Source: Colletes latitarsis
Taxonomy: Eukaryota; Arthropoda; Insecta; Hymenoptera; Colletidae
NCBI RefSeq assembly: GCF_051014445.1
Contig: NW_027488366.1
Coordinates: 23,144,001-23,208,000, forward strand
Length of the DNA stretch: 64,000 nt
Direction: 5' to 3'
Below, piece after piece: positions 50,764 through 64,000 of the stretch. Each line of letters starts with the position of its first letter. Positions within the stretch are counted from its first letter, which is position 1. The notes under the pieces are model-generated. The model saw nothing but the letters and a program-made list of their open reading frames with translations. It had not been told where the DNA came from and ran no database searches. A program made the translations under genes and the position numbers.

Positions 50764-53700
50764 ACGGATCCCGGGTTTCGTCTGGTTTGGATCACGTAGT
50801 AATGTGGGACCACACTGAAACAGTCAATTAAACCTGGTTTCGATCAATATTTTAGAGAATAATTCATGTTAGGTCTAGGTTAGGTCTGGGATTTGCTCTC
50901 ATCAGGCTCATTCTTTCGCATATTTCTCATACTTGATGGTTAGATCCTGGGCTTTTTCTGGATTGCATCACGTAGTAATGAAGTACAACACTGAAACAGT
51001 CAATTAAACCTGGTTTCCATCAATATCATAGAGGACAACGCAAGTTAGGTCTGGGATAGGTCTGGGATTTGCCCTCATCAGGCTCATACTTTCGCACACT
51101 TCACATACTCGTTGAACAGATCCTGGGTTTTTTCTGCTTTGGATCACGTAGTAAAGTGGTACCACACTGAGACAGTCCATTAAACCTGGTTTGGATCAGT
51201 ATTTTAGAGGATAACGCATGTTAGGTCTAGGTTAGCCCTGGGATTTTCACTCATCAGACTCATACTTTCGCATTCTTCACATACATGTTGAACGGATCCT
51301 GGGTTTTTTCTGGTTTGGTTCACGTAGTAATGTGGTACCACACTGAAACATTCAATTAAACCTGATCTTGATAAATATTTTGGAGGATGACGCATGTTAG
51401 GTCTGGGTTAGGTCTAGGATTTGCCCTCATCAGGCTCATACTTTCGCATATTTCTCATACTTCATGGCTAGATCCTGGGCTGTTTCTGGATTGTATCACG
51501 TAGTAATGTGGTACCACGCTGAAACAGTCAATTAAACCTGGTTTCGATCAATATTTTAGAGGATAGTGCAAGTTAGGTCTGGCATAGGTCTGGGATTCGC
51601 CCTCATCAGACTCATACTTTCGCGTTTTTCACATACTTGTTGAACTGATCCTGGGCTTTTTCTGGTTTGGATCACGTAGTAATGTGGTACCACACTGAAA
51701 CATTCAATTAAACCTGATCTTGATAAATATTTTAGAGGATGACGCATGTTAGGTCTGGGTTAGGTCTGGGATTTTACCTCATCAGACTCATACTTTCGCG
51801 TTTTTCACATACTTGTTGAACAGATCCTGGGTTTCTTCTGGTTTGGATCACGTAGTAGTGCGGTACCACACTGAAACAGTCCATTAAACCTGCTTGCGAT
51901 CAATATTTTAGAGGATAACGCATGTTAGGACCGGGTTAGGTCTAGGATTTGCCCTCATCAGGCTCATTCTTTCGCATACTTCTCAAACTTGATGGCTAGA
52001 TCCTGGGCTTTTTCTGGATTGCATCACGTAGTAATGTGGTACCACACTGAAACATTCAATTAAACCTGGTCTTGATAAATATTTTAGAGGATAACGCATT
52101 TTATGTCTGGGTTAGGTCTAGGATTTGCCCTCATCAGGCTCATACTTTCGCATATTTCTCATACTTCATGGCTAGATCCTGGGCTTTTTCTGGATTGCAT
52201 CACGTAGTAATGAAGTACAACACTGAAACAGTCAATTAAACCTGGTTTCCATCAATATCTTAGAGGACAACGCAAGTTAGGTCTGGGATAGGTCTGGGAT
52301 TTGCCCTCATCAGGCTCGTACTTTCGCGTTTTTCACATACTTGTTGAACAGATCCTGGGTTTTTTCTGGATTGCGTCACGTAGTAGTGTGGTACCACACT
52401 GAAACAGTCGATAAAACCTGGTTTCGATCAATATTTTTGAGGATAACGCATGTTAGGTCTAGGTTAGGCCGGGGATTTTCACTCAACAGACTCATACTTT
52501 CGCATTCTTCACTTACTTGTTGAACGGATCTTGGGTTTTTTCTGGTGTGGATCACGTAGTAATGTGGTACCACACTAAAACAATCAATTAAACCTGATCT
52601 TGATAAATATTTTAGAGGATAACGCATGTTAGGTCTGGGTTAGGTCTAGGAGTTGCCCTCATCAGGCTCATACTTTCGCATATTTCTCATACTTCATGGC
52701 TGGATCCTGGGCTATTTCTGGATTGGATCACGTAGTAATGTGGTACCACACTGAAACAGTCAATTAAACCTGGTTTCGATCAATATTTTAGAGAATAATT
52801 CATGTTAGGTCTAGGTTAGGTCTGGGATTTGCTCTCATCAGGCTCATACTTTCGCACACTTCACATACTCGTTTGACAGATCCTGGGTTACTTTCTGGTT
52901 TGGATCGCATAGTAATGTGGTACCACACTGAAACAGTCGATTAAACCAGGTTTCGATCAATATTTTTGAGGATAACGCATGTTAGATCTAGGTTAGGCCT
53001 GGGATTTTCACTCATCAGACTCATACTTTCGCATTCTTCACATACTTGTTGAACGGATCTTGGGTTTTTTCTTGTGTGGATCACGTAGTAATGTGGTACC
53101 ACACTGAAACAATCAATTAAACCTGATCTTGATAAATATTTTAGAGGATAACGCATGTTAGGTCTGGGTTAGGTCTAGGATTTGCCCTCATCAGGCTCAT
53201 ACTTTCGCATATTTCTCATACTTCATGGCTAGGTCCTGGGCTGTTTCTGGATTGTATCACATAGTAATGTGGTACCACGCTGAAACAGTCGATTAAACCT
53301 GGTTTCCATCAATATTTTAGAGGATAACGCAAGTTAGGTCTGGCATAGGTCTGGGATTCGCCCTCATCAGACACACACTTTCGCGTTTTTCACATACTTG
53401 TTGAACTGATCCTGGGCTATTTCTGGATTGGATCACGTAGTAATGTGGTACCACACTGAAACAGTCAATTAAACCTGGTTTCGATCAATATTTTAGAGAA
53501 TAATTCATGTTAGGTCTAGGTTAGGTCCGGAATTTGCTCTCATCAGGCTCATACTTTCGCACACTTCACATACTCGCTTGACAGATCCTGGGTTATTTTC
53601 TGGTTTGGATCGCATAGTAATGTGGTACCACACTGAAACAGTCGATTAAACCAGGTTTCGATCAATATTTTTGAGGATAACGCAACATAAGTCTGGGATA

Positions 53701-56700
53701 GGTCTGGGATTTGACCTCATCAGACTCATACTTTCGCGTTTTTCACATACTTGTTGAACAGATCCTGGGTTTTTTCTGGTTTGTATCACGTAGTAGTGTG
53801 GTACCACACTGAAACTGTCCATTAAACCTGGTTTGCATCAATATTTTAGAGGATAACGCATGTTAGGTCTGGGATAGGTCTGGGATTTGACCTCATCAGA
53901 CTCATACTTTCGCACACTACACATACTCGTTGAACAGTTCCTGGGTTATTTTCTGGTTTGGATCACGTAGTAATGTGGTACCACACTGTAACAGTCGATT
54001 GAACCAGGTTTCGATCAATATTTTAGAGTATAACTCATGTTAGGTCTAGGTTAGGCCTGGGATTTTTATTTATCAGACTCATACTTTCGCATTCTTCACA
54101 TACTTGTTGAACGGATTCTGGGTTTTTTCTGGTTTGGATCACGTAGTAATGTGGGACCACACTGAAACAGACAATTAAACCTGGTTTGGAAAATATTTTA
54201 GAGGATAACGCAACTTAGGTCTGTGTTAGGTCTAAGATTTGCCCTCGTCAGGCACACAGTTTCGCGTTTTTCACATACTTGTTGAACAGATCCTGGGTTC
54301 TTTCTGGTTTGGATCACGAAGTAGTGTGGTACCACACTGAAACAGTCCATTAAACCTGGTTTCGCTCAATATTTTAGAGGATAACGCATGTTAGGTCTAG
54401 GTTAGGTCTGGGATTTGCTCTGATCAGGCTCATTCTTTCGCATATTTCTCATACTTGATGGCTAGATCCTGCGCTTTTTCTGGATTGCATCACGTAGTAA
54501 TGTAGTACCACACTGAAACAGTCAATGAAACCTGGTTCCGATCAATATTTTAGAGGATAACGCATGTTAGGTCTAGGTTAGCCCTGGGATTTTCACTCAT
54601 GAGACTCATACTTTCGCATTCTTCACATACTTGTTGAACTGATCCTGGGTTTTTTCTGGTTTGGATCACGTAGTAATGTGGTACCACACTGAAACAGTCA
54701 ATTAAACCTGGTTTCGATCAATATTTTAGAGAATAATTCATGTTAGGTCTAGGTTAGGTCTGGGATTTGCTCTCATCAGGCTCATACTTTCGCACACTTC
54801 ACATACTCGTTTGACAGATCCTGGGTTATTTTCTGGTTTGGATCGCATAGTAATGTGGTACCACACTGAAACAGTCGATTAAACCATGTTTCGATCAATA
54901 TTTTTGAGGATAACGCATGTTAGGTCTAGGTTAGGCCAGGGATTTTCACTCATCAGACTTATACTTTCGCATTCTTCACATACTTGTTGAACGGATCCTG
55001 GGTTTCTTCTGGTTTGGATCACGTAGTAATGTGGGACCACACTGAAACAGTCAATTAAACCTGGTTTCGATCAATATTTTAGAGAATAATTCATGTTAGG
55101 TCTAGGTTAGGTCTGGGATTTGCTCTCATCAGGCTCATTCTTTCGCATATTTCTCATACTTGATGGTTAGATCCTGGGCTTTTTCTGGATTGCATCACGT
55201 AGTAATGAAGTACAACACTGAAACAGTCAATTAAACCTGGTTTCCATCAATATCTTAGAGGACAACGCAAGTTAGGTCTGGGATAGGTCTGGGATTTGCC
55301 CTCATCAGGCTCATACTTTCGCACACTTCACATACTCGTTGAACAGATCCTGGGTTTTTTCTGCTTTGGATCACGTAGTAAAGTGGTACCACACTGAGAC
55401 AGTCCATTAAACCTGGTTTGGATCAGTATTTTAGAGGATAACGCATGTTAGGTCTAGGTTAGCCCTGGGATTTTCACTCATCAGACTCATACTTTCGCAT
55501 TCTTCACATACATGTTGAACGGATCCTGGGTTTTTTCTGGTTTGGTTCACGTAGTAATGTGGTACCACACTGAAACATTCAATTAAACCTGATCTTGATA
55601 AATATTTTAGAGGATGACGCATGTTAGGTCTGGGTTAGGTCTAGGATTTGCCCTCATCAGGCTCATACTTTCGCATATTTCTCATACTTCATGGCTAGAT
55701 CCTGGGCTGTTTCTGGATTGTATCACGTAGTAATGTGGTACCACGCTGAAACAGTCAATTAAACCTGGTTTCGATCAATATTTTAGAGGATAACGCAAGT
55801 TAGGTCTGGCATAGGTCTGGGATTCGCCCTCATCAGACTCATACTTTCGCGTTTTTCACATACTTGTTGAACTGATCCTGGGCTTTTTCTGGTTTGGATC
55901 ACGTAGTAATGTGGTACCACACTGAAACAGTCAATTAAACCTGGTTTCCATCAATATCTTAGAGGACAACGCAAGTTAGGTCTGGGTTAGGTCTAGGATT
56001 TGCCCTCATCAGGCTCATACTTTCGCATATCTCTCATACTTCATGGCTGGATGCTGGGCTATTTCTGGATTGGATCACGTAGTAATGTGGTACCACACTG
56101 AAACAGTCGATTAAACCAGGTTTCGATCAATATTTTTGAGGATAACGCAACATAAGTCTGGGATAGGTCTGGGATTTTACCTCATCAGACTCATACTTTC
56201 GCGTTTTTCACATACTTGTTGAACAGATCCTGGGTTTCTTCTGGTTTGGATCACGTAGTAGTGCGGTACCACACTGAAACAGTCCATTAAACCTGCTTGC
56301 GATCAATATTTTAGAGGATAACGCATGTTAGGACCGTGTTAGGTCTAGGATTTGCCCTCATCAGGCTCATTCTTTCGCATACTTCTCAAACTTGATGGCT
56401 AGATCCTGGGCTTTTTCTGGATTGCATCACGTAGTAATGTGGTACCACACTGAAACATTCAATTAAACCTGGTCTTGATAAATATTTTAGAGGATAACGC
56501 ATTTTAAGTCTGGGTTAGGTCTAGGATTTGCCCTCATCAGGCTCATACTTTCGCATATTTCTCATACTTCATGGCTAGATCCTGGGCTTTTTCTGGATTG
56601 CATCACGTAGTAATGAAGTACAACACTGAAACAGTCAATTAAACCTGGTTTCCATCAATATCTTAGAGGACAACGCAAGTTAGGTCTGGGATAGGTCTTG

Positions 56701-59700
56701 GACTTGCCCTCATCAGGCTCATACTTTCGCGTTTTTCACATACTTGTTGAACAGATCCTGGGTTTTTTCAGGTTTGGATCACGTAGTAGTGTGGTACCAC
56801 ACTGAAACAGTCCATTAAACCTGGTCTTGATAAATATTTTAGAGGATAACGCATGTTAGGTCTGGGATAGGTCTGGGATTTGCCCTTATCAGACTCATAC
56901 TTTCGCACACTTCACATACTCGTTGAACAGATCCTGGGTTATTTTCTGGTTTGGACCACATAGTAATGTGGTACCACACTGAAACAGTCGATTAAACCTG
57001 GTTTCGATCAATATTTTAGAGGATAACGCAAGTTAGGTCTGGGATAGGTCAGGGATTTGATCTCATCAGACTCATACTTTCGCACACTACACATACTCGT
57101 TGAACAGACCCTGGGTTATTTTCTGGTTTGGATCACATAGTAATGTGGTACCACACTGTAACAGTCGATTAAACCAGGTTTCGATCAATATTTTAGAGTA
57201 TAACTCATGTTAGGGCTAGGTTAGGCCTGGGATTTTCATTTATCAGACTCATACTTTCGCATTCTTCACATACTTGTTGAACGGATTCTGGGCTTTTCTG
57301 GTTGGGATCACGTAGTAATGTGGGACCACACTGAACCAGTCAATTAAACCTGGTTTCGATCAATATTTTAGAGAATAATTCATGTTAGGTCTAGGTTAGG
57401 TCTGGGATTTGCTCTCATCAGGCTCATACTTTCGCACACTTCACAAATTCGTTTGACAGATCCTGGGTTATTTTCTGGTTTGGATCGCATAGTAATGTGG
57501 TACCACACTGAAACAGTCGATTAAACCAGGTTTCGATCAATATTTTTGAGGATAACGCAACATAAGTCTGGGATAGGTCTGGGATTTGATCTCATCAGAC
57601 TCATACTTTCGCGTTTTTCACATACTTGTTGAACAGATCCTGGGTTTTTTCAGGTTTGGATCACGTAGTAGTGTGGTACCACACTGAAACAGTCCATTAA
57701 ACCTGGTTTGGATCAATATTTTAGAGGATAACGCATGTTAGGTCTGGGATAGGTCTGGGATTTGCCCTCATCAGACTCATACTTTCGCACACTTCACATA
57801 CACGTTGAACAGATCCTGGGTTTTTTCTGGTTTGTATCACGTAGTAATGTGGTACCACACTGAAACAGTCGATGAAACCTGGTTTCGATCAATATTTTAG
57901 AGGATAACGCAAGTTAAGTCTGGGATTGGTCTGGGATTTGACCTCATCAGACTCATACTTTCGCACTCTTCACATACTCGTTGAACAGATCCTGGGTTAT
58001 TTTCTGGTTTGGACCACATAGTAATGTGGTACCACACTGAAACAGTCGATTAAACCAGGTTTCGATCAATATTTTTGAGGATAACGCATGTTAGGTCTAG
58101 GTTAGGACTGGGATTTGCTCTCATCAGGCTCATTCTTTCGCATATTTCTCATACTTGATGGCTAGATCCTGGGCTTTTTCTGGATTGCATCACGTAGTAA
58201 TGTGGGACCACACTGAAACAGTCAATTAAACCTGGTTTCCATCAATATCTCAGAGGACAACGCAAGTTAGGTCTGGGATAGGTCTGGGATTTGCCCTCAT
58301 CAGGCTCATACTTTCGCATTCTTCACATACTTGTTGAACGGATCCTGGGTTTTTTCTGGTTTGGTTCACGTAGTAATGTGGTACCACACTGAGACATTCA
58401 ATTAAACCTGATCTTGATAAATATTTTAGAGGATAACGCATGTTAGGTCTGGGTTAGGTCAAGGATTTGCCCTCATCAGGCCCATACTTTCGCATATTTC
58501 TCATACTTCATGGCTAGATCCTGGGCTGTTTCTGGATTGTATCACGTAGTAATGTGGTACCACGCTGAAACAGTCAATTAAACCTGGTTTCGATCAATAT
58601 TTTAGAGGATAACGCAAGTTAGGTCTGGCATAGGTCTGGGATTCGCCCTCATCAGACTCATACTTTCGCGTTTTTCACATACTAGTTGAACTGATCCTGG
58701 GCTTTTTCTGGTTTGGATCACGTAGTAATGTGGTACCACACTGAAACAGTCAATTAAACCTGGTTTCGATCAATATTTTAGAGAATAATTCATGTTAGGT
58801 CTAGGTTAGGTCTGGGATTTGCTCTCATCTGGCTCATACTTTCGCACACTTCACAAATTCGTTTGACAGATCCTGGGTTATTTTCTGGTTTGGATCGCAT
58901 AGTAATGTGGTACCACACTGAAACAGTCGATTAAACCAGGTTTCGATCAATATTTTTGAGGATAACGCAACATAAGTCTGGGATAGGTCTGGGATTTGAC
59001 CTCATCAGACTCATACTTTCCCGTTTTTCACATACTTGTTGAACAGATCCTGGGTTTTTTCTGGTTTGGATCAGGTAGTAGTGTGGTACCACACTGAAAC
59101 AGTCCATTAAACCTGCTTGGGATCAATATTTTAGAGGATAACTCATGTTAGGACTGGGTTAGGTCTAGGATTTGCCCTCATCAGGCTCATTCTTTCGCAT
59201 ATTTCTCAAACTTGATGGCTAGAACCTGGGTTTTTTCTGGTTTGGATCACGTAGTAATGTGGTACCACACTGAAACAGTCGATTAAACCTGGTTTCGATC
59301 AATATTTTAGAGGATAACGCAAGTTAAGTCTGGGATTGGTCTGGGATTTGACCACATCAGACTCATACTTTCGCACTCTTCACATACTCGTTGAACAGAT
59401 CCTGGGTTATTTTCTGGTTTGGACCACATAGTAATGTGGGACCACACTGAAACAGTCAATTAAACCTGGTTTCGATCAATATTTTAGAGAATAATTCATG
59501 TTAGGTCTAGGTTAGGTCTGGGATTTGCTATCATCAGGCTCATTCTTTCGCATATTTCTCATACTTGATGGCTAGATCCTGGGCTTTTTCTGGATTGCAT
59601 CACGTAGTAATGAAGTACAACACTGAAACAGTCAATTAAACCTGGTTTCCATCAATATCTTAGAGGACAACGCAAGTTAGGTCTGGGATAGGTCTGGGAT

Positions 59701-62700
59701 TTGCCCTCATCAGGCTCATACTTTCGCGTTTTTCGCATACTTGTTGAACAGATCCTGGGTTTTTTCTGGTTTGTATCACGTAGTAGTGTGGTACCACACT
59801 GAAACTGTCCATTAAACCTGGTCTGCGTCAATATTTTAGAGGATGCCGCATGTTAGGTCTAGGTTAGCCCTGGGATTTTCACTCATCAGACTCATACTTT
59901 CGCATTCTTCACATACTTGTTGAACTGATCCTGGGAGTTTTCTGGTTTGGATCTCGTAGTAATGTGGTACCACACTGTAACAGTCGATTAAACCTGGTTT
60001 CGATCAATATTTTAGAGGATAACGCAAGTTAGGTCTGGGATAGGTCTGGGATTTGACCTCATCAGACTCATACTTTCGCACACTTCACATACTCGTTGAA
60101 CAGATCCTGGGTTATTTTCTGGTTTGGATCACGTAGTAATGTGGGACCACACTGAAACAGTCAATTAAACCTGGTCTGGATAAGTATTTTAGAAGATAAC
60201 GCATCTTAGGTCTGGGTTAGGTCTAAGATTTGCCCTCATCAGGCTCACAGTTTCGCGTTTTTCACATACTTGTTGAACAGATCCTGGGTTCTTTCTGGTT
60301 TGGATCACGAAGTAGTGTGGTACCACACTGAAACAGTCCATTAAACCTGGTTTCGCTCAATATTTTAGAGGATAACGCATGTTATGTCTAGGTTAGGTCT
60401 GGGATTTGCTCTCATCAGGCTCATTCTTTCGCATATTTCTCATACTTGATGGCTAAATCCTGGGCTTTTTCTGGATTGCATCACGTAGTAATGTAGTACC
60501 ACACTGAAACAGTCAATGAATCCTGGTTTCCATCAATATTTTAGAGGACAACGCAAGTTAGGTCTAGGTAAGTCCTGAGATTTTCACTGATCAGACTCAT
60601 ACTTTCGCATCCTTCACATACTTGTTGAACGGATGCTGGGTTTTTTCTGGTTTGGATCACGTAGTAATGTGGTACCACACTGAAACGGTTAATTAAACCT
60701 GGTTTCGATCAATATTTTAGAGGATAACGCAAGTTAGGTCTGGGATAGGTCTGGGATTTGCCCTCATCAGGCTCATTCTTTCGCATATTTCACATACTCG
60801 TTTGACAGATCCTGGGTTATTTTCTGGTTTGGATCGCATAGTAATGTGGTACCACACTGAAACAGTCGATTAAACCAGGTTTCGATCAATATTTTTGAGG
60901 AAAACGCATGTGAGGTCTAGGTTAGGCCTGGGATTTTCACTCATCAGACTCATACTTTCGCATTCTTCACATACTCGTTGAACGGATCCTGGGTTTCTTC
61001 TGGTTTGGTTCACGTAGTAGTGTGGTACCACACTGAAACAGTCCATTAAACCTGCTTGCGATCAATATTTTAGAGGATAACGCATGTTAGGACTGGGTTA
61101 GGTCTAGGATTTGCCCTCATCAGGCTCATTCTTTCGCATATTTCTCAAACTTGATGGCTAGATCCTGGGCTTTTTCTGGATTGCATCACGTAGTAATGAA
61201 GTACAACACTGAAACAGTCAATTAAACCTGGTTTCCATCAATATCTTAGAGGACAACGCAAGTTAGGTCTGGGATAGGTCTTGGACTTGCCCTCATCAGG
61301 CTCATACTTTCGCGTTTTTCACATACTTGTTGAACAGATCCTGGGTTTTTTCAGGTTTGGATCACGTAGTAGTGTGGTACCACACTGAAACAGTCCATAA
61401 AACCTGGTTTGGATCAATATTTTAGAGGATAACGCATGTTAGGTCTGGGATAGGTCTGGGATTTGCCCTCATCAGACTCATACTTTTGCACTCTTCACAT
61501 ACTCGTTGAACAGACCCTGGGTTATTTTCTGGTTTGGACCACATAGTAATGTGGTACCACACTGAAACAGTCGATTAAACCAGGTTTCGATCAATATTTT
61601 TGAGGATAACGCATGTTAGGTCTAGGTTAGGCCTGGGATTTTCACTCATCAGGCTCATACTTTCGCATTCTTCACATACTTGTTGAACGGATCCTGGGTT
61701 TTTTCTGGTTTGGATCACGTATTAATGTGGGACCACACTGAAACAGTCAATTAAACCTGGATTCGATCAATATTTTAGAGAATAATTCATGTTAGGTCTA
61801 GGTTAGGTCTGGGATTTGCTATCATCAGGCTCATTCTTTCTCATATTTCTCATACTTGACGGTTAGATCCTGGGCTTTTTCTGGATTGCATCACGTAGTA
61901 ATGAAGTACAACACTGAAACAGTCAATTAAACCTGGTTTCCATCAATATCTTAGAGGACAACGCAAGTTAGGTCTGGGATAGGTCTGGGATTTGCCCTCA
62001 TCAGGCTCATACTTTCGCGTTTTTCACATACTTGTTGAACAGATCCTGTGTTTTTTCTGGTTTGTATCACGTAGTAGTGTGGTACCACAATAAAACAGTC
62101 AATTAAACCTGGTTTCGATCAATATTTTAGAGGATATCGCAAGTTAGGTCTGGGATAGGTCTGGGATTTTCACTCATCAGACTCATACTTTCGCATTCTT
62201 CACATACTTGTTGAACGGATCCTGTGTTTTTTCTGGTTTGGATCACGTAGTTATGTGGGTCCACACTGAAACAATCAATTAAACCTGGTCTTGATAAATA
62301 TTTTAGAGGATAACGCGTGTTAGGTCTGGGATAGGTCTGGGATTTGCCCTCCTCAGACTCATACTTTCGCACACTGCACATACTCGTTGAATAGATCCTG
62401 GGTTATTTTCTGGTTTGGATCACATAGTAATGTGGTACCACACTGAAACAGTCGATTAAACCAGGTTTCGATCTATATTTTTGAGGATAACGCATGTTAG
62501 GTCTAGGTTAGGCCTGGGATTTTCACTCATCAGACTCATACTTTCGCATTCTTCACATACTTGTTGAACGGATCCTGGGTTTTTTCTGGTTTGGATCACG
62601 TAGTTATGTGGGTCCACACTGAAACAATCAATTAAACCTGGTCTTGATAAATATTTTAGAGGATAACGCAAGTTAGGTCTGGGGTAGGTCTGGGATTAGC

Positions 62701-64000
62701 CCTCATCAGACTCATACTTTCGCACACTTCACATACTCGTTGAACAGATCCTGGGTTATTTTCTGGTTTGGATCACATAGTAATGTGGTACCACACTGAA
62801 ACAGTCGATTAAACCAGGTTTCGAACAATACTTTTGAGGATAACGCATGTTAGGTCTAGGTTAGGCCTGGGATTTTCACTCATCAGACTCATACTTTCGC
62901 ATTCTTCACATACTTGTTGAACGGATCCTGGGTTTTTTCTGGTTTGGATCACGTAGTAATCTGGTTCCACACTGAAACAGTCGGTTAAACCTGGTTTCGA
63001 TCAATATTTTAGTGGATAACGCAAGTTAGGTCTTGGATTTGCCCTCATCAGACTCATACCTACGCACACTTCACATACTCGTTGAACAGATCCTGGGTTT
63101 TTGCTGGAGTGGATCACGTAGTAATGAAGTACAACACTGAAACAGTTAATTAAACCTGGTTTCCATCAATATTTTAGAGGACAGCGCATGTTAGGTCTAG
63201 GTTAGGCCTGGGATTTGCACTCATCAGACTCATACTTTCGCACACTTCACATACTCGTTGAACAGATCCTGGGTTATTTTCTGGTTTGGATCACATAGTA
63301 ATGTGGTACCACACTGAAACAGTCGATTAAACCAGGTTTCGATCAATATTTTTGAGAATAACGCATGTTAGGTCTAGGTTAGGCCTGGGATTTGCCCTCA
63401 TCAGGATCATACTTTTGCAGTTTTAACATACATGTTCTCCTGATCGAGGGTTTTTTCTGCTTTGGATCACGTAGTAAAGTGGTACCACACTGCAACAGTC
63501 CATTAAACCTGGTTTGCATCAATATTTTAGAGGATAACGCATGTTAGGTCTAGGTTAGCCCCGAGATTTTCACTCATCAGACTCATACTTTCGCATTCTT
63601 CACATACTTGTTGAACGGATCCTGGGTTTTTTCTGGTTTGGATCACGTAGTAATGTGGGACCACACTGAAACAATCAATTAAACCTGGTCTTGATAAATA
63701 TTTTAGAGGACAACGTATGTTAGGTCTGGGTTAGGTCTAGGATTTGCCCTCATCAGGCTCATACTTTCGCATATTTCTCATACTTCATGGCTAGATCCTG
63801 GGCTATTTCTGCATTGCATCACGTAGTAATGTGGTACTACACTGAAACAGTCAATTAAACCTGGTTTTGCTCAATATTTTAGAAGATAACGCATGTTAGG
63901 CCTAGGTTAGGCCTGGGATTTGCCTTATCAGGGTCATACTTTCGCAGTTTTAACATGCATGTTGACCTGATCGAGTGTTTTTTCTGCTTTGGATCACGTA
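50764..64000 (+). repeat. Mosaic satellite with 8- to 26-monomer duplications
   Basis: Positions 50764-51690 match 54991-55917 (offset 4227, 24 monomers). Positions 51774-52360 match 56174-56760 (offset 4400, 25 monomers). Positions 57340-57720 match 58750-59130 (offset 1410, eight monomers), sharing CACAAATTCGTTTGACAG. Positions around 56697 match 61280 (offset 4583, 26 monomers), sharing CTTGGACTTGCC. Positions 62150-62500 match 62502-62850 (offset 352, two monomers), sharing TAGTTATGTGGGTCC. No gene is seen. Confidence 0.82.
63025..63041 (+). repeat. Monomer with a single telomere-like 11-mer
   Basis: GTTAGGTCTTGGATTTG replaces the normal two-unit stretch and is 11 bp shorter than its neighbours. 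It looks like slippage or unequal exchange between the two tandem 11-mers, and it is the only such case I noticed in the window. Confidence 0.75.

Larger units (their letters stand above)
44849..50764 (+). repeat. 3.77-kb satellite block, copy 2 (with insertion)
   Basis: Second copy of the 40270-44038 block, enlarged by a 2323-bp insertion (element plus one target-site copy) and shortened by one 176-bp monomer. At ~48098-48135 the copy passes directly from the GGCTCATACTTTCGCAATTTT type into GGGCTTTCTCTGG, joining two monomers that are separate in copy 1 at ~41195-41410. Otherwise the copies differ at few positions, including GGGCTTGTGCTGG at ~50597. Confidence 0.9.
47698..64000 (+). repeat. 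176-bp satellite array, right arm
   Basis: About 93 monomers of the same family and orientation continue after the retrotransposon. The array resumes in exactly the monomer phase at which it was interrupted, as expected of an insertion and not of a rearrangement. No gene or other unique sequence is visible to the end of the window, where the array is still running. Confidence 0.97.

Noticed and set aside
1..64000. CENP-B box in the satellite (TTCG followed by an A at the right spacing in TTTCGATCAATATTTT)
   Set aside because: The left half fits, but the required CGGG half is TTTT in the monomer consensus, so the core is absent.
1..64000. RNA polymerase III B box in CTGGTTTCGATCAAT, suggesting a tRNA-derived repeat
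   Set aside because: It has one extra T within GGTTCGA and lacks the terminal CC. No A box or tRNA fold is present upstream, so the likeness is weak.

Overview
The window is almost entirely one tandem satellite: about 350 head-to-tail copies of a ~176 bp monomer, all in the same orientation, broken once by a 5'-truncated, GC-rich non-LTR retrotransposon of the R1 clade (45388-47697). I see no cellular gene, tRNA, rRNA or CRISPR array. Short minus-strand reading frames of about 63 codons recur through the array, but they are a by-product of the monomer sequence.

The retrotransposon type and the DNA style point to an arthropod, most likely an insect. Every monomer carries two adjacent copies of an 11-mer, TTAGGTCTGGG or a close variant (TTAGGTCTAGG, ATAGGTCTGGG). 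This contains the arthropod telomere core TTAGG. From memory, and unverified, 11-bp telomere motifs of this type occur in some Hymenoptera, so a subtelomeric or telomere-derived hymenopteran satellite is my leading guess. A centromeric satellite is the main alternative.

Layout: 1-3400 shows 6-monomer (~1056 bp) higher-order periodicity. 3401-19160 is a mixed mosaic with patchy duplications at 18- and 32-monomer spacing. 19160-21430 holds two 6-monomer units in tandem. 21430-27590 is a mosaic with 3- and ~22-monomer duplications. 27590-39935 is a nest of large recent duplications with core copies at ~3.34 kb (19 monomer) spacing. 40270-44038 and 44849-50764 are two copies of one 3.77 kb block, and the second copy contains the retrotransposon. 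50764-64000 is a mosaic of further copies at 8-, 24-, 25- and 26-monomer spacing.

The retrotransposon retains the reverse transcriptase fingers, palm and thumb region, a C-terminal CCHC motif, a basic tail, a ~515 bp 3' UTR and a 26-A tail. It is bounded by 13-15 bp target-site duplications that lie exactly on the telomere-like 11-mer. The matching empty site survives at ~40794-40808 in the sister block. The element lacks ORF1, the endonuclease and the RT N-terminus, so it cannot be autonomous. Its own sequence is unusually dense in near-perfect inverted repeats: at least fifteen hairpins in 2.3 kb, including one spanning the catalytic motif A.
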